Assembly: GCF_001187505.1 (NCBI RefSeq)
Contig: NZ_CP012150.1
Coordinates: forward strand, 2,728,001 to 2,792,000
Direction of reading: 5' to 3'
Source: Mycolicibacterium goodii
GTDB taxonomy: Bacteria; Actinomycetota; Actinomycetes; Mycobacteriales; Mycobacteriaceae
DNA: 64,000 nt
Below the pieces are notes generated by a model, which saw only the letters and a list, made by a program, of their open reading frames with translations, ran no database searches and was not told the DNA's origin. Numbering within the stretch: position 1 is the stretch's first letter; each line of letters starts with the position of its first letter. Positions 35,246-44,481 of this stretch are shown piece after piece. Position numbers and translations under genes: made by a program.

Positions 35246-35297
35246 GCAGACGCAAAGCTGCCATTTTTGGCGTGAAAAGCGACAGTTTTGCGTCTGC
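35246..35297. repeat. Palindromic intergenic repeat, second copy
   Basis: GCAGACGCAAAGCTG pairs with CAGTTTTGCGTCTGC around a loop of about 20 bases. The flanks (GCGAGCAGACG on the left, GTCTGCTGGGCA on the right) are identical or nearly so to those of the stem-loop at 32555-32606. Here it lies between two divergent genes, so it is not simply a terminator. It looks like a dispersed palindromic element. Confidence 0.65.
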
Positions 35298-35321
35298 TGG
35301 GCAGTCGATTAGCCTGGCGAA

Positions 35322-35335
35322 TTGACACCTGTCAA
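35322..35335 (+). promoter_or_regulatory. Inverted repeat TTGACA-CC-TGTCAA before the thiolase-like gene
   Basis: The perfect 6-bp inverted repeat TTGACACCTGTCAA lies directly upstream of, and partly overlaps, the strong AAGGAGG ribosome site (35334-35340) of the gene at 35346. It may be an operator or a small leader hairpin; its half-site differs from the TetR operator. Confidence 0.4.
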
Positions 35336-35345
35336 GGAGGTTTGC

Positions 35346-36869
35346 ATGGTCGACCCGCGTACGCCTGTCATCGTCGGCGTGGGACAGTTCACCGAACGGA
35401 TCGATCTCGAGGGCTATCGGGGCATGTCGTCGGTCGAACTGGCCACCGAAGCGGCCAGGGCCGCCCTGCATGACACCGGGGTCGACGTGAACACCGTCGC
35501 GCGCGCCATCGACACCGTGGCGGGCACCCGGCAGTTCGAGATCTCCGGCCCGGCATCGGCCCCGCTCGGCGTTTCCGACAACTACCCGCGCTCGGTCGCG
35601 CGCAACGTCGGCGCCGACCCGGCCCACGCGGTCCTCGAGGTCATCGGTGGCCAGAGCCCGCAGCACCTGGCGACCGAGTTCGGCGGCAGGATCGCCGCAG
35701 GCGAGAACGACGTGGTGTTGATCTTCGGCTCGGAGAACACCTCCACGCTGCGCCACTTCGCGCAGGCCGAGAACAAGCCGGACCACTCGGAGACCATCGA
35801 GGGTCAGCTGGAGGACCGCGGCTACGGCTATGACGGCATCTTCGACGAGTACACCGTCCGCCACGGCCTGATCGGCGCCCCGGTGCAGTACGGCCTTCTG
35901 GAGAACGCGCGTCGCGCCCGCCTGGGCATCTCGGTTGCCGACTACCGACTAGCCATGGCCGAGCTGTTTGCCCCGTTCTCGAAAGTGGCTGCCAAGAACC
36001 CGTATTCGTCGGCTCCGGCGGAACGCTCGGTCGAGGAGCTGCTCACGGTCACCGCGTCCAACCGCATGATCGTCGACCCGTACCCGCGCCTGATGGTGGC
36101 GCGCGACCAGGTGAACCAGGGCGCCGCGGTGCTGATGACGTCGGTGGAGTCCGCACGCAAACTCGGTGTGCCCGAAGAGAAGTGGGTGTACCTGCGCGGA
36201 CACGCCGACATGAAGGAGCCCAAGCTGCTGGAGCGCGCCGACATCGGCGCCAGCCCGGCCTCGGTGGCCGCGGTAAACGAGGCGCTACGCGTGGCGGGCA
36301 TCGGCCTGGACGACGTGGCGGCCTTCGACCTCTACAGCTGCTTCCCGTTCCCGGTGTTCAACATCTGCGACGGCACGGGCCTGGCCACCGACGATCCGCG
36401 CGGCCTGACCCTCACCGGCGGCCTGCCGTTCTTCGGCGGTCCGGGCAACAACTACTCGATGCACGGTATCGCCGAGGCCGTCAACGAGATGCGCGACAAG
36501 CCGGGGCAGTTCGCACTTGTCGGAGCCAACGGCGGTATCGCCAGCAAGTACTCGGTGGGAATCTATTCGACCGAGCCCGCCGACTGGGTCGCCGACAACA
36601 GCGCTCGGCTGCAGGCCGAGTACGACGCCCGGCCCAAGGTCGCCATCACCGAGAAGGCCGACGGCACAGGCACGATCGAGACCTACACCGTGCGCTACGA
36701 CTGGACGCCGCACACCGGCATCATCATCGGCCGCCTCGACGACGGCAGCCGGTTCCTCGCCAAGACCAGGGACGAAGACCTCGTCGAGCTGCTCAGCGAG
36801 GGCGATCCGATCGGCGCCAGGATCGTGGTGCGCCCCGGTGAAAAGGGCAACCGCGCCTCGCTGGCGTAG
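35346..36869 (+). CDS. Thiolase-like protein (TLP1 type) lacking the catalytic cysteine
   Basis: The 507-aa protein has the two-lobed thiolase fold (PVIVGVGQFTER, GVDVNTVARAIDTV, VAAFDLYSCFPFPV, LTLTGGLPFFGGPGNNYSMH). Residues of about 420-505 form an extra beta-rich domain (GTIETYTVRYDWTPHTGIIIGRLDDGSRFLAKT). Where thiolases have the nucleophile Cys, the sequence reads EVIGGQSPQHLATE, so normal thiolysis is unlikely. This matches the thiolase-like protein type 1 described structurally from M. smegmatis, which has the same length and extra domain (literature from memory). ATG 35346 has an excellent AAGGAGG site. It probably binds CoA esters; its role is unknown. Confidence 0.85.
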   Translation: MVDPRTPVIVGVGQFTERIDLEGYRGMSSVELATEAARAALHDTGVDVNTVARAIDTVAGTRQFEISGPASAPLGVSDNYPRSVARNVGADPAHAVLEVIGGQSPQHLATEFGGRIAAGENDVVLIFGSENTSTLRHFAQAENKPDHSETIEGQLEDRGYGYDGIFDEYTVRHGLIGAPVQYGLLENARRARLGISVADYRLAMAELFAPFSKVAAKNPYSSAPAERSVEELLTVTASNRMIVDPYPRLMVARDQVNQGAAVLMTSVESARKLGVPEEKWVYLRGHADMKEPKLLERADIGASPASVAAVNEALRVAGIGLDDVAAFDLYSCFPFPVFNICDGTGLATDDPRGLTLTGGLPFFGGPGNNYSMHGIAEAVNEMRDKPGQFALVGANGGIASKYSVGIYSTEPADWVADNSARLQAEYDARPKVAITEKADGTGTIETYTVRYDWTPHTGIIIGRLDDGSRFLAKTRDEDLVELLSEGDPIGARIVVRPGEKGNRASLA

Positions 36870-36895
36870 CCGCGACACCGAGATAGGCGCGAACC

Positions 36896-37744
36896 TCAGA
36901 CCAGTGCTGCCAGTTTGCCTGCCAGTCGCTCGACATACCCGGCGACCTCGGCCTCGGATTTGTCCGGCAGCCCGAACAGCACCTCGGTGACGCCGAGTTC
37001 GCGCCAGTGCGCGAGCTTTTCGGCGTCGGGTTTGAAGTCCAGCGCGACGATCTGCGGTGCGCCGTCACGGCCTGCCGCGGCCCAGGTGTCCTGCAGCAGC
37101 TTGACGGGTTCGTCGATGTCGAAGTCGCGGGGCGTGGTGATCCAGCCATCGGCCGACTTGGAGATCCACTTGAAGTTCTTCTCGGTGCCCGCCGCCCCGA
37201 CCAGTACCGGGATGGGTGACTGCACGGGTTTGGGCCAGGCCCATGACGGGCCGAAGTTGACGAATTCGCCTTCGTAGGAGGCCTCTTCCTGCGTCCACAG
37301 CGCGCGCATGGCTTCGAGGTACTCGCGCAGCATCGTGCGGCGTCGACCCGGCGGCACCTTGTGGTCGGCGAGTTCGTCGGTGTTCCAACCGAACCCGACT
37401 CCGAGCGAGACGCGCCCGCCGGACAGGTGATCGAGCGTCGCGATCGACTTGGCGAGCGTGATCGGATCGTGCTCGACGGGCAGGGCCACGGCCGTCGACA
37501 ACCGCACCCGCGACGTCACCGCGCACGCCGTGCCCAGCGACACCCACGGATCGAGGGTGCGCATGTAGCGATCGTCGGGCAGGGACTCGTCGCCGGTGGT
37601 GGGATGGGCGGCCTGCCGCTTGATCGGGATGTGGGTGTGCTCGGGCACGTAGAACGTGGTGAAGCCGTGGTCGTCGGCAAGTTTGGCCGCCGAGGCCGGG
37701 GTGATGCCGCGGTCGCTGGTGAAGAGAACGAGCCCGTAGTCCAT
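36896..37744 (-). CDS. LLM-class F420-dependent oxidoreductase (Rv0953c-like)
   Basis: The 282-aa protein starts MDYGLVLFTSDRGITPASAAKLADDHGFTTFYVPEHTH. It contains LATLDHLSGGRVSLGVGFGWN-like residues (ATLDHLSGGRVSLGVGFGWNTDEL) and PIPVLVGAAG, all typical of the F420-binding LLM branch (TIGR03619-like). The substrate is unknown. ATG 37744 is chosen because the extension to 37810 crosses the operator. A KstR-like site lies 10 bases upstream, as for the LLM gene at 2417-3301. It converges with the thiolase-like gene. Confidence 0.87.
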   Translation of the reverse strand: MDYGLVLFTSDRGITPASAAKLADDHGFTTFYVPEHTHIPIKRQAAHPTTGDESLPDDRYMRTLDPWVSLGTACAVTSRVRLSTAVALPVEHDPITLAKSIATLDHLSGGRVSLGVGFGWNTDELADHKVPPGRRRTMLREYLEAMRALWTQEEASYEGEFVNFGPSWAWPKPVQSPIPVLVGAAGTEKNFKWISKSADGWITTPRDFDIDEPVKLLQDTWAAAGRDGAPQIVALDFKPDAEKLAHWRELGVTEVLFGLPDKSEAEVAGYVERLAGKLAALV

Positions 37745-37753
37745 GACCAGAAT

Positions 37754-37767
37754 TAGAACGTGTTTCA
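37754..37767. promoter_or_regulatory. KstR-like operator (TAGAACGTGTTTCA)
   Basis: The 14-mer fits TnnAACnnGTTnnA at every fixed position and lies between the divergent LLM gene (start 37744) and sfnG-like gene (start 37873). On the minus strand it overlaps a possible -10 (TCTAAT) placed 7 bases before ATG 37744. Control of the divergent gene is possible but less certain. Confidence 0.7.
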
Positions 37768-37803
37768 GTCTGAGGGGCAATAGCCGGGGTACCTGAGCGG
37801 GGA

Positions 37804-37834
37804 TTGTCAAGAAAAGTTCAGCGCGAGTGATAAC
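37804..37834 (+). promoter_or_regulatory. Candidate sigma-A promoter of the sfnG-like gene
   Basis: TTGTCA (37804-37809) and GATAAC (37829-37834) are 19 bases apart, or 18 to TGATAA; this is slightly long but both hexamers are good. The leader to ATG 37873 would be about 30 bases. Confidence 0.45.
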
Positions 37835-37872
37835 TGTGACAGCCGCCGTGTGTTTTGCTGAGATGTCACGCC

Positions 37873-39003
37873 ATGACCACCGAACGCATCGCTGACCATG
37901 TCAAGTTCGCGTACTGGGTGCCCAACGTCAGTGGCGGCCTGGTCACCAGCGACATCGAGCAGCGCACCGACTGGAACTACGAATACAACAAGAAGCTCGC
38001 GCAGACCGCCGAGAACAACGGCTTCGAGTACGCGCTGAGCCAGGTCCGCTACGAGGCCAGCTACGGCGCCGAGTACCAGCACGAGTCGACCAGCTTCAGC
38101 CTCGCGCTGCTGCTGGCCACCGAGCGCCTCAAGGTCATCGCCGCGGTGCATCCGGGCCTCTGGCAGCCGGGGGTACTGGCGAAACTCGGCGCGACAGCCG
38201 ACCATCTCAGCAACGGCCGCTTCGCGGTCAACGTCGTCAGCGGATGGTTCAAGGACGAGTTCATCCACCTCGGCGAGCCGTGGCTCGAGCACGACGAACG
38301 GTACCGTCGCAGCGCCGAGTTCCTGCAGGTGCTGCGCAAGATCTGGACCGAGGACAACGTCGACTTCCGCGGCGACTTCTACCGCATCCACGACTTCACC
38401 CTCAAGCCCAAACCGGTGAACGTCCCCGGCCGGGCGCATCCGGAGTTGTTCCAGGGCGGCAACTCCACCGCGGCGCGGCGCAACGGCGGCCGCTACGCCG
38501 ACTGGTACTTCTCCAACGGCAAGGACTTCGACGGTTTCACCGAGCAGGTGGTCGACGTGCGTGAGCATGCCCGCGCCGTGAACCGGGAAGTGAAGTTCGG
38601 GCTCAACGGCTTCATCATCGCCCGCGACACCGAGAAGGAGGCGAAGGACGTCCTGCGCGAGATCATTGCCAAGGCCAACAAGCCCGCGGTGGAGGGGTTC
38701 CGCGACGCGGTGCAGCAGGCAGGCAACTCCACGGGCGACAAGAAGGGCATGTGGGCCGACTCGACGTTCGAAGACCTGGTCCAGTACAACGACGGCTTCC
38801 GCACCCAACTCATCGGAACGCCCGAGCAGATCGCGGAACGCATTGCCGCGTACCGCAAACGCGGCGCGGATCTGATCCTCGGCGGGTTCCTGCACTTCCA
38901 GGAGGAAATAGAGTACTTCGGCGCCAAGGTGCTGCCGTTGGTCCGCGAAATCGAGGCGGCCGAACAGAATTCGGCCGACGAGCCCGTACTGGTATCAGCT
39001 TGA
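37873..39003 (+). CDS. Dimethylsulfone monooxygenase-like FMNH2-dependent LLM enzyme (SfnG-like)
   Basis: The 376-aa protein matches the SfnG/SsuD group: KFAYWVPNVSGGLVTSDIEQRTDW at the N-terminus, ATADHLSNGRFAVNVVSGWFKDEF near residue 110, and LFQGGNSTAARRNGGRYADWYFSNG near 195. SfnG uses FMNH2 and O2 to turn dimethylsulfone into methanesulfinate, allowing use of organosulfur compounds as sulfur source; the enzyme needs a partner flavin reductase, which is not adjacent. ATG 37873 fits the conserved MTTERIADHVKF; an in-frame ATG at 37855 would add six residues. Confidence 0.82.
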   Translation: MTTERIADHVKFAYWVPNVSGGLVTSDIEQRTDWNYEYNKKLAQTAENNGFEYALSQVRYEASYGAEYQHESTSFSLALLLATERLKVIAAVHPGLWQPGVLAKLGATADHLSNGRFAVNVVSGWFKDEFIHLGEPWLEHDERYRRSAEFLQVLRKIWTEDNVDFRGDFYRIHDFTLKPKPVNVPGRAHPELFQGGNSTAARRNGGRYADWYFSNGKDFDGFTEQVVDVREHARAVNREVKFGLNGFIIARDTEKEAKDVLREIIAKANKPAVEGFRDAVQQAGNSTGDKKGMWADSTFEDLVQYNDGFRTQLIGTPEQIAERIAAYRKRGADLILGGFLHFQEEIEYFGAKVLPLVREIEAAEQNSADEPVLVSA

Positions 39004-39148
39004 GACCTGCCTGACACCGAGAGCGTGTGCTGCGGGTCCACCCGGGTGCGCTAGCGTGGAACTCGATCGCTTACGTGGTCCGTACCAGGTCCGCATCCAT
39101 GCCTGCGTGGAATGCACGACGCGACGCTCGACCAGCACAGGAGAGGTC

Positions 39149-40036
39149 ATGACCTACCCGCCAAGTAGCCCCGGATATCCGCCCGCGCCGCAATCGGGGT
39201 CCCAGTACGGCGCTACCCAGCCGTTCAGCAAGCCGGCCGAAACCGCCCCAGCGGGGGAGAGCAGCCTGCCGCAGATCCTGCTCGGTGTCGCGGCGGCCGC
39301 CGGCCTGATCGCCTTCTTCGTCAGCTACGGCATCGAGGACGTACAGTTCGCCGTCGGCGCGCCCATCGTGCAGGTGATCGTGGTGGCCGCGCTGGCCGGC
39401 GGTCTGCTGGCGGGTGTGAGCCTGCTGCCCAAGCAGAAGAACCACGCAGGCGTCGTCTCGGTGCTCGCGCTGGTCGCATTCCTGCAGGCGGTGTATCTGG
39501 TGATCCTCGCCGGAAGCGATTCCGGCTGGGCGTTCATCACGATCCTGGTGCTCACCCTGATCGAGGCCGGCGCGGCCATCACCGTTCTGCTGTTCGACGC
39601 GGGCATCGTGACCCCGCCGCCGCCGAAACCCGCCTACGAGCGGCAGCCGCAGTACGGCCAGTACGGCGGCCCGTCGCAGTACTACGGTCAGCAGCCTGGT
39701 CAGCAGCCTGGTCAGCAGCCTGGTCAACAGCCCGGGCAGCAGCCGGGCCAGCCGTCCTACCAGCAGGGGCAGCGCCCCGGTTACCCGTCGCAGTACGGCG
39801 GCTACTCGGCGGGCCCCAGCACGGGTGGTTTCCCGACGCCGGGTTCGCAGCAGGGCGGCCAGCACGGTCAGCAGAGCGGCCCGCCGACGCCTCCCACCGG
39901 TTTCCCGACGTACGGTCAGCCGCAGCAGTCGTCCGGCCCGTCGTCCGCGCCGACCTCGCAGGTCCCGGCCCAGCCGCAGCAGCAACCGCCCGGACAGCAG
40001 CCGTCCTCACCGCAATCCGGCCAGCCGTCGTCGTAA
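39149..40036 (+). CDS. Pro/Gln-rich four-helix membrane protein (Rv0954-like)
   Basis: The 295-aa protein has a short Pro-rich N-terminus, four transmembrane helices (about 45-165) and a 130-residue Pro/Gln/Gly/Ser-rich cytoplasmic tail containing QPGQ repeats. The position directly before perM and the architecture match Rv0954, which has been described as part of the mycobacterial divisome (from memory). ATG 39149 follows GGAGAGG. It probably acts at the membrane in envelope growth or division; the tail is a likely protein-binding or phase-separating segment. Confidence 0.85.
   Translation: MTYPPSSPGYPPAPQSGSQYGATQPFSKPAETAPAGESSLPQILLGVAAAAGLIAFFVSYGIEDVQFAVGAPIVQVIVVAALAGGLLAGVSLLPKQKNHAGVVSVLALVAFLQAVYLVILAGSDSGWAFITILVLTLIEAGAAITVLLFDAGIVTPPPPKPAYERQPQYGQYGGPSQYYGQQPGQQPGQQPGQQPGQQPGQPSYQQGQRPGYPSQYGGYSAGPSTGGFPTPGSQQGGQHGQQSGPPTPPTGFPTYGQPQQSSGPSSAPTSQVPAQPQQQPPGQQPSSPQSGQPSS
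39689..39748 (+). repeat. 12-bp tandem repeat, five units, coding QQPG
   Basis: Five units of CAGCAGCCTGGT-like sequence encode (QQPG)5. The first three units are identical; the last two differ only at synonymous positions. Frame is kept, so copy number may vary between strains. Confidence 0.9.
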
Positions 40037-40096
40037 GCTGATCCGCGCGTGCTGCGACTTGTGCGCGCGGATCATCGGCGAGGAGCGGCTTAGCTA

Positions 40097-41563
40097 GTGG
40101 ACAACCGGCCAGTCGGCACGCGCCAGGCACGTGAGCTGCTTCGCGTCGCGTTCGGGCCGTCCGTCGTGGCGTTGGTGATCATCGCCGCTGTGGTGCTGTT
40201 GCAGCTGGTCATCGCCAACAGCGACATGACGGGCGTGTTCGGCGCGATCGCCAGCATGTGGCTGGGGGTACACCAGGTCCCGGTGTCCATCGGTGGCCGC
40301 GAACTCGGCGTGATGCCGTTGCTGCCGGTCCTCGCCATGGTGTGGGGGACCGCACGGACCACGGCCGCCGCGACGGCCCCGAACTCGTCGTGGTTCGTCA
40401 CCCGCTGGGTGGTCGCATCCGCGCTGGGCGGTCCGCTGCTGATCGCGGCGCTGCTGCTGGCCGTGATCCACGACGCGGCCTCGGTGATCACCGAACTGCA
40501 GACCCCGAGCGCGCTGCGCGCGTTCGGCGGTGTGCTCGCGGTGCACGCGATCGGCGCGCTCATCGGGGTCAGTACCAAGATTGGGCGGCGCACGCTGGCC
40601 GCGTCGCCGCTCCCGAGGTGGCTGCCCGACGCGGTTCGTGCGGCATCCGCGGGTGTGCTCGCACTGTTCGCGTTGTCCGGTGTCGTGACGGCGGGATCGC
40701 TGGTGGTGCACTGGGGCACGATGCACGACCTGTTCGCGATCACCGACACGGTGTTCGGGCAGCTCAGCCTCACCGCGTTGTCGGTGCTGTACATCCCCAA
40801 CGTGATCGTGGGAACCTCGGCGATCGCGGTGGGCTCCAGCGCCCACATCGGCCTCGCCACGTTCAGCTCGTTCACGGTGTTCGGCGGCGACATCCCGGCC
40901 GTGCCGGTGCTGGCGGCGGCGCCGACGCCTCCGCTCGGCCCGGTGTGGGTGGCGCTGCTGATCGTCGGCGCGGCATCGGCCGTCGCGCTGGGCCAGCAGT
41001 GCGCGGCCCGGCCCCTGACGGCCTTCGCGGCGTTGGCCAAGCTGGTGGTCGCGGCATTCATCGCGGCCGCGACGATGGCGCTGCTCGGCCATGCCGGCAG
41101 CGGCAGGCTCGGCAACTTCGGCCACGTCGGCGTCGATCAGTCGACGTTCGGGCCCGCGGTGTTCCTGTGGTTCGTCGGCATCGGCGGGCTCACGGTCGTG
41201 ATGAGTGGCGGCATCGTCCGCCGCGTCCCGGTCAAAGCCGCACCGGCGCCGAAACGCGAGCCCGAGCCGACCATCGAACCCGAACCCGAACCCGAGCCAG
41301 AACCCGTTGTGCTGGGCGAACCGGCCGAGCCCGACGCGCCGCAGGAACCGTCCGACGACGAACCGTACGAGGACGGGCCGGAAGAACCGTTGGTCTCCTG
41401 GCACGCCGACGACGCCCCCGAACCCGACACGGGCACAGACGCACCCGTCACCGCCGCCTCGCCCCGCGACCTCCTCGACGAGGACCCCGAGGACCACTTC
41501 TTCGTCGACGAATTCGCTGACGAGGATGTGACCGGCGACAAACGGCGCGATGCGGACGACTAG
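40097..41563 (+). CDS. perM: PerM-like integral membrane protein (Rv0955 counterpart)
   Basis: The 488-aa protein has 8-10 transmembrane helices in residues 20-380 and a long acidic, Pro/Glu/Asp-rich cytoplasmic tail ([12 protein letters not shown] and further Glu/Asp runs). Position between Rv0954-like and purN genes and architecture match Rv0955 (PerM), known in M. tuberculosis for a role in cell division and persistence in mice. GTG 40097 is about 12 bases after GAGGAG. It is followed 10 bases later by purN. Confidence 0.87.
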   Translation: MDNRPVGTRQARELLRVAFGPSVVALVIIAAVVLLQLVIANSDMTGVFGAIASMWLGVHQVPVSIGGRELGVMPLLPVLAMVWGTARTTAAATAPNSSWFVTRWVVASALGGPLLIAALLLAVIHDAASVITELQTPSALRAFGGVLAVHAIGALIGVSTKIGRRTLAASPLPRWLPDAVRAASAGVLALFALSGVVTAGSLVVHWGTMHDLFAITDTVFGQLSLTALSVLYIPNVIVGTSAIAVGSSAHIGLATFSSFTVFGGDIPAVPVLAAAPTPPLGPVWVALLIVGAASAVALGQQCAARPLTAFAALAKLVVAAFIAAATMALLGHAGSGRLGNFGHVGVDQSTFGPAVFLWFVGIGGLTVVMSGGIVRRVPVKAAPAPKREPEPTIEPEPEPEPEPVVLGEPAEPDAPQEPSDDEPYEDGPEEPLVSWHADDAPEPDTGTDAPVTAASPRDLLDEDPEDHFFVDEFADEDVTGDKRRDADD

Positions 41564-41573
41564 GCTGCTGCGA

Positions 41574-42203
41574 GTGCAGCAACCACTACGAGTGCCTCCG
41601 AGCGCACCGGCACGGCTGGTCGTGTTGGCTTCGGGCACCGGATCGTTGCTCGCCTCGCTACTGGACGCCGCCGAAGGCGACTACCCCGCGCGAGTGGTTG
41701 CCGTCGGCACCGACCGCAAGTGCGCGGCGCTGGACGTCGCCGCCGCCGCGGACGTGCCGGCGTACACGGTGCGCCTGGGGGATCATGCCGACCGCGCGGC
41801 CTGGGACGCCGCGCTGACCGCCGCGACCGCCGAGCACCGACCGGATCTGGTGGTCTCGGCCGGGTTCATGAAGATCCTCGGCCCCGAGTTCCTCAGCCGT
41901 TTCCCGGGTCGCGTGGTCAACACCCACCCGGCGCTGCTGCCCGCGTTCCCCGGCGCGCACGCGGTGGCGGAGGCACTGAACTACGGCGTGCGGGTCACCG
42001 GATGCACGGTGCATCTGGTGGACTCCGGCGTCGACACCGGGCCGATTCTGGCCCAGCAGGTCGTCGAGATCGACGACGATGACACCGAAGAGACTCTGCA
42101 CGAACGCATCAAGGTCGTGGAACGACGGCTCCTGGTGGACGTGTTGGCAGCGCTGGCGACCCGCGGCGTGATCTGGAATGGACGAAAGGCGACCTTCGGA
42201 TGA
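41574..42203 (+). CDS. purN: Phosphoribosylglycinamide formyltransferase
   Basis: The 209-aa protein transfers the formyl group from 10-formyltetrahydrofolate to GAR, the third step of IMP synthesis. Features are [52 protein letters not shown] (active-site Asn and His) and [19 protein letters not shown] (catalytic Asp). GTG 41574 gives [15 protein letters not shown], matching the N-terminus usual in mycobacteria; an ATG at 41550 overlaps perM. It lies 10 bases before purH. Confidence 0.95.
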   Translation: MQQPLRVPPSAPARLVVLASGTGSLLASLLDAAEGDYPARVVAVGTDRKCAALDVAAAADVPAYTVRLGDHADRAAWDAALTAATAEHRPDLVVSAGFMKILGPEFLSRFPGRVVNTHPALLPAFPGAHAVAEALNYGVRVTGCTVHLVDSGVDTGPILAQQVVEIDDDDTEETLHERIKVVERRLLVDVLAALATRGVIWNGRKATFG

Positions 42204-42213
42204 GGAGACATCG

Positions 42214-43797
42214 ATGAGCGACAAGAAGCCGATCCGGCGGGCCCTGATCAGTGTCTATGACAAGACCGGGCTTGCCGGTCTGGCGCGCGGCCTGCACGAG
42301 GCAGGCGTCGCGATCGTCTCCACCGGGTCCACCGCGAAAACCATTGCCGCGGCCGGGGTTCCGGTGACGCCGGTGGAAGACGTGACCGGGTTCCCCGAGG
42401 TGCTCGACGGCCGGGTCAAGACGCTGCATCCCCGGGTGCACGCCGGGTTGCTCGCCGACACCCGCAAGCCCGAACATCTCGCGGCGCTCAAGGAACTCGA
42501 CGTCGAGGCGTTCGAACTCGTGGTGGTGAACCTCTACCCGTTCAGTGAGACCGTGGCCTCCGGTGCCTCGATCGACGAGTGCGTCGAGCAGATCGACATC
42601 GGCGGCCCGTCGATGGTCCGCGCCGCCGCCAAGAACCACCCGAGCGTGGCGGTGGTCGTCGACCCGCTGGGTTACGACGGCGTGCTGGCCGCGGTACGCG
42701 CCGGTGGTTTCACCCTCGCCGAGCGCAAGAAGCTGGCGTCGTTGGCGTTCCGTCACACCGCCGAGTACGACGTGGCCGTCGCCGGCTGGATGGGCTCGAC
42801 GCTCGCCCCGGAGGAGGGCTCCGAGGAAGGTGGTGCCGTCGACCCGTCGCTGCCGCAGTGGTTCGCGGGCACGTGGCACCGCGCCGCGGTGCTGCGCTAC
42901 GGCGAGAACCCGCACCAGAAGGCCGCCGTGTACCGCGACGACGCGGCGTGGCCGGGCCTGGCCCAGGCCGAGCAGTTGCACGGCAAGGAGATGTCCTACA
43001 ACAACTACACCGATGCCGATGCGGCGTGGCGTGCCGCGTTCGACCACGAGCAGACGTGTGTGGCGATCATCAAGCACGCCAACCCCTGTGGCATCGCGAT
43101 CTCGTCGACCTCGGTGGCCGACGCGCACCGCAAGGCGCACGAGTGCGATCCGCTGAGCGCGTTCGGTGGGGTCATCGCCGCCAACACCGAGGTGAGTGTC
43201 GAGATGGCCGAGACCGTTTCGGAGATCTTCACCGAGGTGATCATCGCCCCGGCCTATGAGCCCGGCGCGGTCGAGGTGCTCGCGCGCAAGAAGAACATCC
43301 GCATCCTGGTGGCCTCGCAGCCGTTGATCGGCGGCACCGAGGTGCGCCAGATCAGTGGCGGTGTGCTGGTGCAGCAGAGCGACGCGCTCGACGCCGAGGG
43401 TGACGATCCCAACAACTGGACCCTGGCCACCGGCGAACCGGCCGACCCGAAGACGTTGGAGGACCTGGTGTTCGCGTGGCGGGCGTGCCGCGCGGTGAAG
43501 TCCAACGCGATCGTCGTCGCCCGCGACGGCGCCACGGTGGGTGTGGGCATGGGGCAGGTGAACCGAGTCGACGCCGCGAAGCTCGCGGTGCAGCGCGGCG
43601 GGGACCGGGTGGCCGGTGCGGTCGCCGCGTCGGACGCGTTCTTCCCGTTCCCCGACGGTCTGCAGGTGCTCACCGAGGCCGGTGTCAAGGCCGTCGTGCA
43701 TCCGGGCGGATCGGTGCGCGACGCCGAGGTGACCGCCGCCGCCGAGCTCGCGGGTATCACGCTCTACCTCACCGGCGCAAGGCATTTCGCGCACTGA
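42214..43797 (+). CDS. purH: Bifunctional AICAR transformylase / IMP cyclohydrolase
   Basis: The 527-aa protein performs the last two steps of IMP synthesis. The N-terminal cyclohydrolase domain has [13 protein letters not shown] and [13 protein letters not shown]; the C-terminal AICAR-transformylase domain has [23 protein letters not shown] and [13 protein letters not shown] 42214 follows GAGGAG. It forms an operon with purN. Confidence 0.97.
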   Translation: MSDKKPIRRALISVYDKTGLAGLARGLHEAGVAIVSTGSTAKTIAAAGVPVTPVEDVTGFPEVLDGRVKTLHPRVHAGLLADTRKPEHLAALKELDVEAFELVVVNLYPFSETVASGASIDECVEQIDIGGPSMVRAAAKNHPSVAVVVDPLGYDGVLAAVRAGGFTLAERKKLASLAFRHTAEYDVAVAGWMGSTLAPEEGSEEGGAVDPSLPQWFAGTWHRAAVLRYGENPHQKAAVYRDDAAWPGLAQAEQLHGKEMSYNNYTDADAAWRAAFDHEQTCVAIIKHANPCGIAISSTSVADAHRKAHECDPLSAFGGVIAANTEVSVEMAETVSEIFTEVIIAPAYEPGAVEVLARKKNIRILVASQPLIGGTEVRQISGGVLVQQSDALDAEGDDPNNWTLATGEPADPKTLEDLVFAWRACRAVKSNAIVVARDGATVGVGMGQVNRVDAAKLAVQRGGDRVAGAVAASDAFFPFPDGLQVLTEAGVKAVVHPGGSVRDAEVTAAAELAGITLYLTGARHFAH

Positions 43798-43827
43798 TCA
43801 CCGGTTCCTCGTAAGGAGGGTGCAGCC

Positions 43828-44472
43828 GTGACGACCGCCCCGAGGCCAGCAGCCGTTCTGTTAGCACTGGCGTTGCTCACGGCGTCGTGCACGCGGGTGG
43901 TCGACGGCCGATCGGTGGCGGCCCCCGACCTTGCGGGCGGCGACGGTGGTGCCTCCGCCGCACAGTGCGAAGAGGTCGACGCGCCGCTCACCGACATCGA
44001 GACCAGGGCGGCCGGGGAACCGACCCTACGGATTCCCCAGCCGCAGGGTTGGACCCGCACCACGATGCTCGACTCGGAGTTGATCCGGTTCGCGATGAGC
44101 AACGCGGCGCTGGGCACCGAGGAGTTCGCGCCGACCGCGGTGGTGACGCTGGAAACCGCTGCGGGTGAGCAGGATCCGCAGCAGGTGTTCGACAACCAGC
44201 GCGAGGCGCTGGCGACGGGCCTCGGCGCGACCGACATCTCGTCGGAAAGCCACACTCTGTGCGGGCTGCCCGCCGAGACCATCCACTACCAGATGCCCCA
44301 GATGGGCGGCCTGGCACCGCATCCGGCCATGGTGGTCGGCGCGGTGATGCACACCGAGTCCAAGACGTTCGTCGCCGCGGTCACGGTGCAGACCACCGAT
44401 CCGGACAACCCGGGCTATCAGCGTGATGCCGAGATGATCCTCACCGGCTTCCAGATGCTGCCGCCGCGCTGA
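43828..44472 (+). CDS. LpqN/LpqT-family lipoprotein
   Basis: The 214-aa protein has a lipoprotein signal (hydrophobic VLLALALL, lipobox LTASC) and a single domain: TLRIPQPQGWTRTTMLDSELIRFAMSN, AVVTLETAAG, HTLCGLPAETIHYQM, TVQTTDPDNPGYQRDAEMILTGFQM. The layout (a PPGW-like motif early, a target-like IHYQ in the middle, a TD...P near the end) is that of the mycobacterial LpqN/LpqT family. AAGGAGG precedes GTG 43828. It converges with a Ser/Thr kinase whose extracellular domain belongs to the same family. Confidence 0.8.
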   Translation: MTTAPRPAAVLLALALLTASCTRVVDGRSVAAPDLAGGDGGASAAQCEEVDAPLTDIETRAAGEPTLRIPQPQGWTRTTMLDSELIRFAMSNAALGTEEFAPTAVVTLETAAGEQDPQQVFDNQREALATGLGATDISSESHTLCGLPAETIHYQMPQMGGLAPHPAMVVGAVMHTESKTFVAAVTVQTTDPDNPGYQRDAEMILTGFQMLPPR

Positions 44473-44481
44473 GGTCGGTTC

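Noticed and set aside
39689..39748. CRISPR-like or other spaced repeats
   Set aside because: The 12-base units are contiguous, in frame and code for QQPG; there are no spacers and no cas genes.
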